Positions 1-20,180 of a DNA stretch of 64,000 nt are shown one piece after another. Each line of letters starts with the position of its first letter. Position 1 is the first letter of the stretch. The position numbers were made by a program, and so were the translations under genes. The notes below the pieces were generated by a model. That model was not told the DNA's origin and searched no databases. It worked only from the letters and a program-made list of their open reading frames with translations. The stretch is from Euglena gracilis (lineage: Eukaryota; Euglenida; Euglenophyceae; Euglenales), in NCBI GenBank assembly GCA_039621445.1, contig CP154956.1, forward strand, positions 52,259,386 to 52,323,385, read 5' to 3'.

Positions 1-540
1 GAAGAAAATTGCGAAAAAAAAACAAAAAGGAATTGAAGAAATGTAAGCAAAAAAATTTTAAAAAAAAAAAATTTTTGAATTGCGCAAAAGCAAAAAAAAT
101 TGCGCAAAAAGCAAAAGGAAAAAAAATCAAAATGCAAAAAAAACAAAAAAAAAAACCAAATTCACAAGAAATGTTCGTTCAGTTATGGAGAAAATATCGG
201 CTTCAAAAAAAATGGAAATTTTCAAAAAAAAAATACAAAAAAAATTGCTAAAATGGTCAAAAAATGCGAAAATTGGGTAAAGAAGAAGGGGGGGGGGCGC
301 CAAGAAGCAAAAAAAAAGTGATAAAAGTCGAAAAATGAGCAAAATTAAAAAAAAGTGAAAACATGAGCAAAAAAAATGTGTTTGCGAAATGTGTAAAATG
401 TGAAACGTGTTTCGCCCCACCTGTCTTCCAAACCTTTTCTTTTTGCATTTTCCCAAAAAGCAACTCATATGTTATTGTGCATTTTGCATTCTCCCCCACC
501 CCTGCATGAAAGTTACCTTATAGCCCAAATCCTTTTTTAA
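1..540. repeat. A-rich low-complexity tract
   Basis: Long runs of A broken by GC dinucleotides and short GAAAAA or GCAAAA words. The apparent reading frames are lysine-rich translations of this composition and carry no domain signal. Confidence 0.8.
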
Positions 541-1738
541 AAATATGCCCAAGGTGGAGCTGCATGGGTGTACAGTGAGTGGACAGAGCTGTAGACACTA
601 TTTGGACAAAATTGTTCAAACTTTTGGACAAAGATATAAAGATATATCTGTCCCTGCATCTCATACACCCCCTGAGTAAAAGATGTGTGCAAATTGTTCA
701 TACAAAGAGTGAATTTGGAAAAAATGAAAAAAATGTCAATAACTCTGTTCAAAATTTTCAACAACTCTGACCAAAGGCCCCAAGAAGCCCTCAAAGAATC
801 CGACTTTTGGTTGTGTCATGTCTTAACACAGGCAAATTGCATTGAAAGAGACAAGTGTGTTTGGTTCAGCAAACAAACTGATCCCCGGGACCCCTACACG
901 TTTGTTGGTGTGCCCCCACACGCACCTGTGCACTTTTGTTGGTGTTTCTTTTTGGTGAACTTTTGAAGAAAAAAATTAAATCGATCTCTGTTGGAACATC
1001 CTTGGAATTTGGAACAGAAAACATGCAATGCCAAACCCCAGGACACACACCGCCCGCAGCTCGGGCTCACCAGGGGAAACAGCAAAAGGGAGCAAAAACG
1101 GCAGTAAAGGTCCCTTTCCTTTGCCGCTTTTTTGTGTTTTTTTTTTTACTTCTGGGGGGAAGGTCCCGGGGGTTTCGCCGTGCGGAGCCCGTTTCCATAC
1201 CCCTAAAAACACCATTTTTTGCCAAAGTCTCCGGGGTCACACAGCCAAAAACAGAATTTTGCTCTTTTTTAGCACTCTCTTGTTGCCGTATTTTCAAATC
1301 TCGCGGTGACACATAGCCGCAATGAAAATTTTCGGAAATTTGCCCAAATGCGCAAATCAACACAAAAAAGCTTAAGTATGAATTAAGCCGCCTAAGCCCC
1401 ATTTACAACTGGTTGCCGGGTGCCCGGCAACCAGTGCATGCCTGCACCTGCAACAAAAAAAAACTGAATGAGTTGGGCTGAGGTTTACATACATCATCCA
1501 GGGAGGCGTTGGGGATGGTGTACGTTGGTCGAGGGTTCAGGCCAGGTTGGCTGGTCCGGAATCTCTGCGCCTGGGAGCTGTAGGCTGGGGGTTGCGGCAC
1601 CAAGCAGCGTCTGGTTAGGCTGGAGCCAAAGCGTCGCATGTGGGGTGACTGGGTACAGACCCCAATGGCCTGAGTCGTAAGGAAACAAAACAAATCAAAG
1701 CTAAACCCCACATAAGCACATGCAGACATACATACACA
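541..1738. other. Intergenic stretch, no gene recognised
   Basis: Mixed-composition DNA with no reading frame I can support on either strand. It contains a short perfect hairpin at 1409-1434 (CTGGTTGCCGGG and its complement around a small loop) and T-rich tracts near 1130-1160. Confidence 0.5.
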
Positions 1739-2073
1739 CAGTGTGCCAAAAAGCTTATAGCCCCTCGAGTTTTGTGGGTGGGTACTCAACCCCAAGCCCC
1801 AAAGCCTCACCCCAATATTGACCACCTCGCCCCCTTGCTTGGCTGTAGTTTGAGTGGTAAACGAGAAGGGTCACGGTTGAAAATTTTGACTCTCACACAA
1901 CTGGCCTCAGGGTTGCACAAACCTCTGTGGCACAGCTGGCTGAGGTGGGGCAGGGCCGTGCAAGTGTGCACACACCATCACCACAGCCCATGAGCTAACA
2001 TAACCTTTGGGGCTTGGGGTTGAGTGCCCACCCACAAAACTCGAGGGGCAATAAAAACCTTTTTGGCACACTG
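1739..2073. mobile_element. Foldback element with about 66-bp inverted termini
   Basis: Positions 1739-1808 and 1999-2073 are inverted copies of each other. Both start CAGTGTGCCAAAAAG at the outer edge and contain CCCCTCGAGTTTTGTGGGTGGG. The spacer has no coding capacity. A weak tRNA-like stretch (about 1840-1885) could mark a short retroelement ancestry, but this is not convincing. I found no clean target duplication. The right end abuts a CATC microsatellite. Most likely a non-autonomous DNA transposon. Confidence 0.7.
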
Positions 2074-2078
2074 TACAC

Positions 2079-2145
2079 CATCCATCCATCCATCCATCCA
2101 TCCATCCATCCATCCATCCATCCATCCATCCATCCATCCATCCAT
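2079..2145. repeat. (CATC)n microsatellite
   Basis: About 16 near-perfect CATC units directly beside the foldback element. The translated ORFs rich in HPSI or WMDG are artefacts of this repeat. Confidence 0.95.
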
Positions 2146-3012
2146 ACACTCACTCTACACTTATGCACTCTCTTAAACTCAACCCACAAAAATGCTTTCC
2201 TAGCTATAAAACAATACACTTTAATAGAAATAAGGCTGTTTCTACAAACTTTGGTTTCCACAAAGAAACACACACTGTTTTATTCACCAATCTCTTGCCT
2301 GCAACACCTGCATCAAAAATGCCTCCTTAAACATTACACCCACTTTTCTCAATCCCTTCCGCAAATTTCTTTGAATGATCAATCCTTGCTGTTGAAATGA
2401 TGAAATGAAGCCATCGTGGCAGAGGAACATACACACGCCTGTGGCTGATTTTGGGCAAGAGTTCGGCCGGAGGGGGTGTGTCGCTCCATTGCTGGGACCA
2501 CTGCCTCATTGGTAGGCTTCGGAGGGAGACCAACGGAGGGATCCCATCGCGGCACTTGGCGGGGAGGCTGTGAAACGCCAGGAGGAGAACGTGGCTTGCC
2601 GTGGGATGGGCTTCCAGCGATCCCATTTGGGAAACGAAGGTTTTCACTCGTCTCTGCCTGGGCACTGGGTAGATGAGCATCCCTGGTGCATTTCCAGTGC
2701 TGTGGGCATGACAAATAAAACACCCAAATTATTCTTGGTAGCAAAAGTTCAATGACGCAGAATCCTGGCAGAAAGGAGAAGGAAGAATGAATGGGGAAAG
2801 CAAATGGGGGAAGCTCGGGGGCAAACAGTTGGACATTGCCATCCACCCAGAGTTTATAACTGGGATTTCAAAAATCAGCTCAAAGGTCCTTCTGGGTTTC
2901 AAACGATCCACTCCACTGGCTGATATTTGCATCTGCCTGCACACTTGCAAGATGGGTTTGGGAAAATAATTGAAAGAGAAATGAAAAAGAATGAGAAGGC
3001 GGTGTTTCCGAG
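2146..3012. other. No confident gene; possible 3' flank of the kinase gene
   Basis: A GC-balanced patch at about 2379-2690 is open on the minus strand, but the translation is proline- and serine-rich with no recognisable domain and no good splice sites. It may be 3' untranslated or intergenic sequence downstream of the kinase gene. Confidence 0.35.
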
Positions 3013-3084
3013 TCATTGGTCTTTCTTGCTCATAAATTTATCAATCCAATTGTCCAAAATATGCTTCTCTCGTGCGCTATCCAG
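3013..3084 (-). CDS. Possible alternative last exon of the kinase gene
   Basis: A clean acceptor (TTTGCTCTGCAG, ending at 3085) is followed by 72 bases of open frame encoding LDSAREKHILDNWIDKF and ending in a stop at 3013. A potential donor CAG|GTGTGG lies inside the preceding kinase exon at about 3386 and joins in phase 0. The kinase could therefore end here rather than at the stop at 3365. The alternative is a terminal exon of a separate unidentified gene. Confidence 0.4.
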   Translation of the reverse strand: MDSAREKHILDNWIDKFMSKKDQ

Positions 3085-3364
3085 CTGCAGAGCAAATGAG
3101 ACATTAACACATGGCAGGAGCCAAATCGTGTGCGGAGTCTGTGAGGGATTATAATTGGCCCGCTCAGGCTTCCTGGGGACCGTAAACGTCGCCCCTGATG
3201 GATGCGCAACTCCACTTGGCTTCCAGTACAGCCATCTTGACAAATGGTGATGGAAGGAGACATTTCGTGGGGCGTAGCGTTGGTTGGGGCGATCAGAGGG
3301 ATGCGCCGCCACATCGCCTGGATGCCTCGCAAAATGGACTGCACCGGGAGGGGGCAATGGACCA

Positions 3365-11001
<7,637 letters not shown>

Positions 11002-11851
11002 TATCAGGACAATCATCATGATCATGCTGGACACCCCTAAACCACTCCAACCAGGGTCAAAATGGATTAAAAAATGGCGGTGTGTTCAAAAACATTTCCG
11101 GGAACCAGACCCCTGTTGGAGGGTCACACCCGGGAGGGACCCCAGAGGGGCCAAATCCCCCTGCAGGGGCGGCCGTTCAGCGGGCTTTATCTTTCTTCCT
11201 CCCTGCTTGTGTGCCGCCTTTGGGAATCGCGCGACCTGCGTCAGGCCGGGAGATGTGCGTGGCGCGCATCGGCCGAAAACCCCCCCGAAAAAACATGCGA
11301 TCGCAGAGGACAGGAACAGGAAAAAAATGTTGGGTGGCCATCGTGGGGTGAAGTTTAGGGTCTTGAAGTTCCCACCTGCCAAAATATATATTTACATTTT
11401 GATATCTGGGGGGGTGGGTATCTGGGGGGGGGGTGGATCTGGATTTTAACAAGTTTCTGGCGCAGCCCGGCAGTCGGTTGGAAATCTCTCCTGACCCCTG
11501 GGGGGTCACTGTCTGAAGAAAAGTGGAAGCCCAATGGAGCCTTCAGCCTGCTTGTTGGATGCAAGGATGCATTGCTTTGGAAACCATGTGGCAGCAAGCT
11601 TGCATCAAGCTTGGGGGGGTTCCCAGCTGACGGCTCCCTTTCCTTTCCCTGGCTGACCCCACAGCGGTGGCAACACACGACTCCAGAAGCCAGCTACCAA
11701 CCAAACCGATGCTTCAACCTGGCAGGTATTCAGAAAGCCCCCGCAACCTAAATACAATGTGCCTTCCATTTCGAAAGAACGATCTTTGGGGCTAATATTA
11801 TTTTTTGTTTGGTGTTGTCAACGTTTGTATTTGCAAAACTGCCCAGGGGTC

Positions 11852-12202
11852 AGGCTTTCATTTAGTGCGCCGCGGCGAAGTTTGCCGCAGCGCAAAAAAA
11901 AATTCCGCGACGTACAATCGAATTTTTGCCGCGGCACATCTGCGGCACACCTGAAATGTTGCCGCGGCACACCAACAATGCACCCGCGGCGCACCAATGA
12001 CGTTCCCGCAACACATGCCTTTTTGTCGCATCACAGATAGGGGATAATTGGGATGCCTATGCCGCGGCGCCGCGGTGCACACGGCGTTGCCGCAGCGCAC
12101 AGAAAGAAATCTTCCGCGGCTCATGCGGTCACAAAATTTCCGGTGCCGCGGCGCACACGGTGCAGAAATTTTTTTTCCGTGGCGCACTAAATGAAAATCT
12201 GG
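11852..12202. mobile_element. 351-bp foldback element loaded with GCCGCGGC motifs, 8-bp target duplication
   Basis: CAGGGGTC occurs immediately left (11844-11851) and right (12203-12210), a perfect 8-bp target duplication. The termini carry TTTCATTTAGTGCGCC in inverted orientation. The interior holds more than ten copies of GCCGCGGCGCAC-like words in both orientations. No coding capacity. The 8-bp duplication is what hAT transposases make, so a non-autonomous hAT-mobilised element is likely. Confidence 0.8.
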
Positions 12203-12592
12203 CAGGGGTCCTCGGGCGGACTGGAAAAAGGTGCTGGCTGGAAAAAGGTATTGGCTGGATCCATGACCTGTGAACACCAACCCCCCCCCCGACTGTGCAG
12301 GACCAAAATAAATCCCTTTGATAATCAAAAGGTCAATTTGAGGCACAAAAAATGATGGGAATTCCAGTTTGTCGGGACTGCCAGGAGCAGAAATTAAGCA
12401 GAATCTAATTTTTTTATTATTTCATTGAAGATACCTCTTCTACAAGCAGATCCAGATGAGATGCACACTGAATTACAGGTACACCACTGAGCAGTGGGAG
12501 GAGTCTCAGGGATGTGGGGAAGCAGACCAGCACTGGGCCACTGCTGGCAGGTTGCTGGGCCGAGGTGAGTGCATGGGGCGGTTGGGAAATGG

Positions 12593-13254
12593 TCAGGCGG
12601 CAGCCTTGGCCTTCTTTGCCCCTTTGGCCTCCGCTGACTGCTGCGCCTTGGCGGGTTGGCTGTCACCCTTAGTGCGGACCGCTTTGGTCCTGTCCTGGGC
12701 AGAGGTGCTTCGTGGCTGCAATTAAAACAACGATGAGTGGACGCCAAACACAAGACAGCCACATTTCGAACCTTGTGAAAAACAAAAGAGAGAAAATCCT
12801 TCACCAAAAAGAGAGAAAATGCTTCATATGCTTCACTTTTTTTTGAATGGTCTGCACACATTTTCCATCTTGTTAATAACATTTTGTGGATGCGCAGATG
12901 CATGCAAAAAGGATGGAATAATCTTATGGGGAATTCAACCTGGATTTCTGCCATGCTAAACGATATGCTTCTTTTTGCCGGCACCCAGCTGGGCACATTC
13001 AGCACTGGCTCATTCCCCCTGTCTTCCAAGGTACCCCCAGTGCTCAGTGTACAAACAAAGACACTCTGTGCAACATCCAAAATTCGATACTTCTCGATCC
13101 GGCTTTCGACGTCATGCTGAGTGTCATACTCCAACAGAAACTGACGAATCGCGGCCGCCACCGCCTGGGCGTGCTGAGGGCTGAACAGCTCTTCATGACC
13201 GCCACAGCCCTTCACAACGACATCGTGCTTCACGTTGAAGGCGTCCTTATGCAG
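12593..13254 (-). CDS. Hydrolase-like gene, last two exons
   Basis: Two coding blocks are visible. Exon 13254 to about 13057 follows a strong acceptor (CTCCTGTTCCCTCAG) and encodes HDVVVKGCGGHEELFSPQHA, then AVAAAIRQFL. The GHEE histidine and the following helix resemble the C-terminal end of alpha/beta hydrolases. The final exon 12715-12593 follows TTAATTGCAG and encodes an alanine- and lysine-rich tail ending KKAKAAA-stop. A donor at TTT|GTTTGT would join them in phase 0. Upstream exons carrying the nucleophile and acid were not found. The single long frame running across 13302-12394 reads through the intron and should not be taken as the protein. The hydrolase assignment rests on one motif. 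Confidence 0.5.
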
Positions 13255-15275
13255 CTGAGGGAACAGGAGACCCGGCGGCGGACGCTCGCACCAAAGAAAC
13301 AAAAAATCCGTCCAGTCGGGTGACTCATTTCACACAAAAAGACTCAAATGAAGGAGTTCATTGCACTTAATGAAAGGCATCTGTTCAGGGGATTTCTTAA
13401 GGACAGGGGGTCAGCCAGCTGGCTGGGAGGTGCTGGATGGACCCCACCGGAGGGGTGGAGGGTGTCGGGGGGGGGGGGTGCTGCCTGGACCCAGCTGGGC
13501 CGGGATTCTTTTGTCTTAACAACACCGTCAAGCCAGCTGGAAAACGTGCAACAAGGTGCTGGAGGTTTCCGGTCAAAGACGTCAGCATTAGAATCCGGGA
13601 TGGCATTTGCGGATGCTCACAAGCACCCCGGCCACACACAGGTGGGGGCAAAGGTTCAAGGCTGAGGTCAAAAAAAGTGTTTTTGAGGGCTTCTTGTTCT
13701 CAATATTTTGGGTGGAACAATGCTGCCCAACTGCATCCCCCTCCTGAGGATCTGGCTGGTTGCCTGACTGGACCAGGAGGTGCCCAAAAACTGGCAAAAA
13801 AGAGCCCTCATTGGAATTATGGACTGGGGAATTGGATTGGATTGGATTGGATTGGAATTTCTCAGCCTATGAATTTGAGGTAACCTCAGAAACCCTCAAA
13901 AGCAATCTCTGTGCGGGAGATATTTTTTGCCTCAGTCCATCTGCGCTGGGCTGCGGGCTGGCCCCAATTTATTATTTTATTTGCGGACCCCTGTGGGGGG
14001 GGGGTCTGCAACCAGGCTGGTCTGGGAGCTTCTGGCTGGATCTTCTCCTATTTTTTTCGTTGCAACATTGTGGATGTTTTGAACTGTCATTCACATTTCT
14101 TTTACCAAAAAAAAGTCGAAGGGAAATGCTGATTCCAAAAAAAAATATGGGATGTAAAAAATCCGAAAATAATAAAAATTCTCAAAAAGTTTTGGTCTAA
14201 GTTTTGAATCTGGTCCAGAAAGCGAAAATCTTCAAAGATCAAACCATTCCCAAGCAGAAATCAAACAAAATAGCCAAAAGCTTGCAAAAAAAACAACAAA
14301 ATTTGCAAAATAGTCTAAAAAGCACTCAAGGGATGGCCAGAACTCATTAAATCCTCCATTTGAAATTAAATCAAATGCGGACTGAGGGAAGAAAATACCA
14401 AAACTGTCGAAAAATTGGGGAAAATTGCGGAAATTGCAGAAATTGCAGATTTGCAGATGTCAATGTCCCCCCCGCAGCACCCCCCTGGGTGGTAAGTTGC
14501 AAGCATCCCCTGCGAGGGCACCAGCAAACATCTTCCATTGCTCTCCTTGGTCCACACCGGCCGTTTTATTTTCTCTGAAAATGCTTTACGCAGGCTTTTC
14601 GACTGTCAGGAGGAGAGTTACAGAGGTTTTTTTTTAAAGAACCAGGGGGATCTGGGGGGGAAGGACAAAACACGGCGGTCCTTAAAATAAAACCCTGTCT
14701 GGGCACACTCTGCAACATCGACATTGGGGGTGGTTCCTTTTATGTTTGATGTTTTGATGTTTTTTTTTATTTTGAAAAGCATGGCTTTTTTAATTTTCGA
14801 GCCCTTGAAGCCCCAGACTGGCCCGGATTGACCCGACCCCGGATTGGCCCTTTGGCCAAAAACCAGCCTAGCCTTCAAGGGGAAGTCCTTAGAAGAAATC
14901 CCATCCCTCATGGGCCCCCTGGAATGTGCATGAGCAGGGCATCATAAATGCATTTGCAAACTCAAACAAGAGTACAACAAAAAATACTTTTCAAAAAAAT
15001 GTGACCCACACAGAATAAATTGTCTGATCTCTCTGAAGCCCTCTAGGAAATCAACAAAATGCCCTCTGTGAAAACCTTCCAGGGCTTTCGGGAGACGGTC
15101 GTTCGAAACCCAAGGCCGACCAGTCACTGCAAATAACCAGTCAATAAACCCACCCGACAAAATGACTTTTTAGCCAAAAGCTGTGTGTCTCCAAGCAGAG
15201 GTTTATTGAGACACCACAAAACAACTGGAAAACAAAACGAACAGGAACCAGCGAGACGCCGCGCAATCTGGAAAA
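13255..15275. other. No gene recognised; short repeats
   Basis: Contains G runs (about 13465), a (GATTG)n tract at 13827-13856, and AT-rich introns or spacer around 14150-14450. I see no supported coding region. Confidence 0.45.
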
Positions 15276-17725
15276 TCAGAGACCATCAAGCAACCGCCGC
15301 CAACCGTATTTGAGGCCATTTTGCACCAAAGGACGTTGGCCCAGCTTCCAGGCCCATGATTGGGGGTCAAAATGGCACGCCTGCAACAAATCCTCATCTA
15401 TCCAGCAGCCCTTCTCTGGCCGCAAGATCAGCATTGGGTTCTGGACCAGCAGAACATTCTCCACGTCAACCTGGGGTAGAAATGACCAACTTTTTCTTTA
15501 AATGCTGAATTCTGTGTTTCCATTCTATGATATTGCACCAACTCCTCCACTCTGGATTTTTTTCAACGCTGAAATGGAGAACATAAAAAAATGCAACTGC
15601 CTGGTTCAGCTCATCTTCTTCTACCAAACTCCGCAAAACTTGCTGGTAAAAGTCCGTTCCCAAAACTCCAAACTTTGGAGAGTCGTTGTGCGACCCAGTT
15701 CAAAAAAAAAACATAATTAACTTCACATGGTTTGCATTGGCCCCATCACCATTGGAGCAACAAATTGCGAAGCGCTCGGTCAAAAATTTGTCCCGGATGC
15801 GACCTTGGGCAGCATGTTGTCAGAAACGCAGAAAAAAAAACTGGCTCCAAGCGCCAAAACCAGAGAAATACATTTGCCTTGGGGGAAATAAATCTTGCAA
15901 AAATGCAAGTTGGGGACTGGCTGGACCGGGCTTCTTTTTGGGAGGGGGTTCCTCCCACCGACCAAAGTCAGCATGGGACCCAAAAAATATATGTTTCTGC
16001 ATCTGTAACTGTGGGGACATATAAATTTACATGGACGTTGACATCTTCATACATATGCAAATACAAACAAAATCACACAGATCTGCATCTCACGGATGCA
16101 GACACAGCTGCAATCCAGGCTCTTGGAAGACCCCGGGGGGTCTGGAGCCGAGTCCCCCCCCCCCCTGGGGGTTCCTGCACAGGGGGTCTGGGTATGGGTT
16201 GAGCCGAGAACTTTGGTGCAAAGCGCCGAAACCTTTTTCTGAAAATCTCAAGAAATGGTGGGAAGAGGGGTGCGTTTGGTTTCTGTTTTGAGACACCCCT
16301 AAACCCTAAAAACACACACGCATATAAAAATATTTGTGTGTGTATATATGTAAATTACATGTATGGCAGCAAGATTTTACTTGGCCCCCCGGGGGTCAAA
16401 TAAAATATCCTGGGGGGTCAAAAAATTTTGCGTTATTGATGGAGTAGGCCTAGGGTTACAATTTGGGGAAAAAGTGACGCCGAAACCAGGTCGAAATTCT
16501 GGCAAAAAAATTGCACCAAAAAACAGCCAAAACTGGGCCTAAATTCAGTCCAACTGCCCAATTTCCCATGACCCTGACCCCCCAATTCCTAACCGTAACA
16601 ATAACCCAAATCCCTAACTCTAACTGTAATCCTGAAAATAACCCCGTAACCCCGTAATAGCCCCGCCGGCGAAAAAAAAAGTTTTGGCGCTTCCAGTAGT
16701 TTTACCTGGGCGGCAGAAGTCCCCGGTAGGTACAACTACTGGGCCATCCCTCGGGGGGGGGGGAGGGGGCAGTAAATTAACGATTGCCACATCTACAAAA
16801 TGTTTAATGTGTTTTCATATATAATCCATATATAATCCATATTTTTTGAGAAAAAGTCAGAAATCATGCAAATTGTGGTTGTGGGCATTTTTTTTCCTGG
16901 ATGTTATTATTTTTGCTACCAACATATATTTGTCATTTTCAGTGTCAGTCATGCCAATTATGCCAAGTAGATATGCAACAACATGTTTGTGTTTTGTACA
17001 AGAAAGGGTGATACATTTGAATATGCTTTTGTGTGTGTGTGTATATGCATGAGTACATGTATATCCATTTGAATATGTCGGGGGGGACCCTGAACAGTTC
17101 GTTCATTAGACAAGCGTGTTTGGAGAAGCTGAATTCCATTGCCTGTGACAAAATTTGCAATCCGAGCATTCTGAAAGAAAGAAAGAAAGAAAGAAAGAAA
17201 GAAAACTGTTTTCTCAGCTTCTCAGCCAGCACAACCTTAGAAAAAAGGCTGTAACTTATGGCATCGATAGCATGGCATGAGATGGGTGGTACAAAAAAAA
17301 CCCACAAAACTGGCACGATGATAGTTGCAATGCCATTTCCATGTGCCTCTCCAAAAAAAAAATCGTTGAGCATAACACCCCCAAGAAAAATAAAGCCTGC
17401 CAAAGGCAAGAACGCTGACAAGGGTGGTTTGGACAAGGTAGCCCAAATTTCTTGTTAAAAACAGATCCCGCCAAAAGAAAGCCATAGAACACCAACAAAT
17501 TGAAATATCCCAAATAAAAAACGATGCTAAACAAAAAAAACGGTGCCGAAAAACAAAAATGGTTCAACAGAACATCTGGGAAACAGGGGGGGGGGACCTT
17601 CACACCTTTGAAATTACATCAAATGATTGATCATCCTCATCAACCTTTAAGGCCTCAGGAGTTAGTAATTGCTTGTGGATCGCATCAACGTCCTCTGGTG
17701 TAAGGTTTGGGTCTCGCTTTGCAGC
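15276..17725 (-). CDS. Unidentified multi-exon gene, C-terminal part
   Basis: Four well-formed exons on the minus strand: 17725-17606 (acceptor TTTCACACAG, donor CAAAG|GTGTGA; 40 codons containing DPNLTPEDVDAIHKQLL, acidic at the end), 15803-15727 (RIRDKFLTERFAICCSNGDG, donor CAT|GTGAAG), 15672-15601 (FGVLGTDFYQQVLRSLVEED, donor appears to be GC rather than GT), and 15470-15276 (acceptor TTTCTACCCCAG; contains NVLLVQNPMLILRPEKG and a tryptophan-rich end, stop at 15276). The last three join in phase. Other exons probably lie between 15.8 and 17.6 kb and beyond 17.7 kb. I do not recognise the family. Confidence 0.6.
17173..17204. repeat. (GAAA)n microsatellite
   Basis: Eight perfect units in what is probably an intron of the unidentified gene. 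Confidence 0.95.
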
Positions 17726-20084
17726 CTGTGTGAAAAGAATTTTTTGTGTTTGGTGTGCTACCCCTCTCCTTCTGACAACTTAAAACACTGTCAAAATTTC
17801 CGTTTCGTTCAAATTATTGTTTGCAGAAAAGCCAAAACCCCCAACGATGGACTCAGGAATACCAAAAGCTGGCGTTCAATGGCGTTGTCCTCAGTCCTGG
17901 GTCCCCTTCTCCAAATGGGAGTGTTTTATTCTTGGTTAAAAATGTGGTGTTAACGACAACAATCTATGGCAACATCTTCACACAAAAAAATGCTGGTTGG
18001 CAAGAGCTTTAAGGGGAGCCTTGGGAAGGAACCACGGTGCCGAGGGCTCTCTGAAACCTTGACAACCCAGCACTAAAAATGGCCTCTGAGGGAAAGACTG
18101 GGAACCTTTAGGCCTCAAACCGGCTTAAAAAAAACTACTCAAAAAAACCTGCCCCTACCCCGTGGATCAAAAACCTGTACAAAAAAACCCTCCCTCCCTT
18201 CTTGTCTGCCCCCCCCCCCTTGAAAACTCACCTTGAAAAAATCCTACAATCCTAAACCCACCTGTGCGAGGCATGCGTAACCCAAATCTCTGGACAGGGA
18301 ATCTATTCAGAAGATTTAACTTTCAACAAGAGCCAAAAAACAACAACAACTAAATAACTCCAAAAAAATCAGTCAGCTGCCCACATGGGGAGGGGGGTTT
18401 CAAACACAAGGATGTCATAAGCAGGTGCAGAATGGGCGTCTTTGGCACCCAGTCGCCCACCCCCACACCCCCATGGCATCTCAAATAATTTGACCTTCCT
18501 AGTACTATTCCTCATTCCCCAGAACTAGTGGGGGAAAAAAACACATTTAATGAAGCCAATGCTCCCCCTTCCGTTTTTGCCACAAAAATTTTTGGGGGAG
18601 CATGGTTTCTCAATGTGGCAATCCCAAAAATTGTTGCCTTTTCAGTGCTCCTTACCATCGTATGCTTCAGGTGGAGACAATATTAAAAAAACAAAATACA
18701 ACGTCAAAATATTTAAAGATATAAAAATATCAATGGCATAAAAAATATACAAAACAAAACAGGATTGCACCTGGCGACATATGAATTCAAATTCATAGGT
18801 CACCTGGACCTGGCGACCTATGAATCAAGTCGCATATCTTAATCCAGAAAGACCCTCCCCGTCACCAGCTTAGTCCTGGAAAATGAATGGCGACACGAGG
18901 GTTCTTCCCATTTCCGTGCTGGCCGAGGCCAAAATGTGTCTGTGATTTTCCATGATTTCCGTGAATCCTTTTCAAAAAAAGTCGAAAATCAAATTCCATT
19001 CTGCACCAGAGCATGTTTGGGCAGTAATGGGAGCAGATTGTTTCTCCATATTATGGTTAGAGCTCTGGAGATTGCCTGACAATGCGGCATGCCAAAGGAA
19101 AAAAGTTGCAACGTTGTTCAAAATTTTGGCTGACACGTGGCACCCGCCTGGCTTGCAATCCAACTGAATTCATGCCACAGCCTAGACCTTGCCTTGCACC
19201 CAAAATGTTTATGATCGCAATAGGTTTCCCAAGAAAAACCAACGAAAAAATCCCTGTTTGCATGCTGACACCAATCAGTCTACTCATCAGTTCCTATCCA
19301 AATCTGTATGTGGAAATGGAAATTGTTCAAAATGGAGGGAAAAGCGCAAAACAACCTTTTGTCCTTGAAGTTTTGAAGTTTTTTTTCTTGTTCATTTTTT
19401 GTTCAAAAAAGCAAAACATGTGCACATCACCCCATCAAAAATGTATGAAAACAAGCAAATCATATGCAAAAAAAAAGACACAAAAAATTCCCAGAGCCCT
19501 CTGCCTCCTCCATGAAATTCCGTGGATTTCCGTGATTTCCATGAAAATGGCCTCCTGCCCATTTCTGTGATCCTCCGTGAGTTTTCGTGAATTTCCTTTT
19601 CAGGAAATCGGAAGATCCCTGCAATACAGGATAATCATCCTCCTCAGGAGATCCGATGAAACAATTCAATCCAGCTGGTTTTGTTTGCCATTTTTCGAGC
19701 ACCAGGTGGGTCCAGCCCGGCAGCCAGCTGGGCAACCCCCGACACCCTCCCACCCAGGGGAACTTTCTTCTGGCCAGCACCTTTTCCTTTTCCCATCCAG
19801 CCCACAGGACGCCCTGGAGTCCCGAAGAAAACCCTGCTCAGGAAAAAGCTGGGGAAGTCTAGGGTCTTGCTTTTAACCAGTGGATTACACAATGCTAACT
19901 TTGGAAAAAGCCCTGAGGTGACTGGAGAAACTGGAACCCCCCTGGGGTGTGGTGCCCTCCGGCTTGAGAAAATCCCTGGTCTTGAGTCCGGCGGAGGGGC
20001 ACTTTTTTGAGTCTGACGAAAGACAAAACCGACATACGATGTACCCCAAGTACCCCTTGTATTCAGGCCACACCAATACTTCAC
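17726..20084. other. No supported gene; probable introns or spacer
   Basis: AT-rich sequence with short open patches on the minus strand (for example 19060-19290) that lack convincing splice sites. A short imperfect inverted repeat containing CCTGGCGAC lies near 18775-18835. Confidence 0.4.
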
Positions 20085-20180
20085 CTGATTGGCATATTTT
20101 CCCAACCAAGCATCCTCAGCAAAACAGGAAACATTCAATGCAGACACAGAGAAACACCTGGAGCTCCTTCTCAGTAAAGA
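20085..20180 (-). CDS. Possible exon of unknown gene
   Basis: An open frame encoding SCFAEDAWLGKYANQ ends at a good donor (AATCAG|GTGAAG). The acceptor side is unclear. It may belong to the same minus-strand gene as 15.3-17.7 kb or to another. No function can be assigned. Confidence 0.3.

Noticed and set aside
9-499. Lysine-rich and phenylalanine-rich ORFs at the left edge
   Set aside because: Compositional artefacts of an A-rich tract.
1840-1885. tRNA gene or tRNA-derived SINE
   Set aside because: A loose A-box-like and B-box-like pair, but no cloverleaf can be drawn.
12394-13302. A 302-codon minus-strand ORF taken as one protein
   Set aside because: It reads through an intron; the supported coding parts are the exon from 13254 and, in another frame, the exon 12715-12593.
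16296-16660. Telomere-like CCCTAAACCCTAAA words
   Set aside because: Only two perfect units, followed by degenerate CCTAAC-like words; not enough for an interstitial telomere array.
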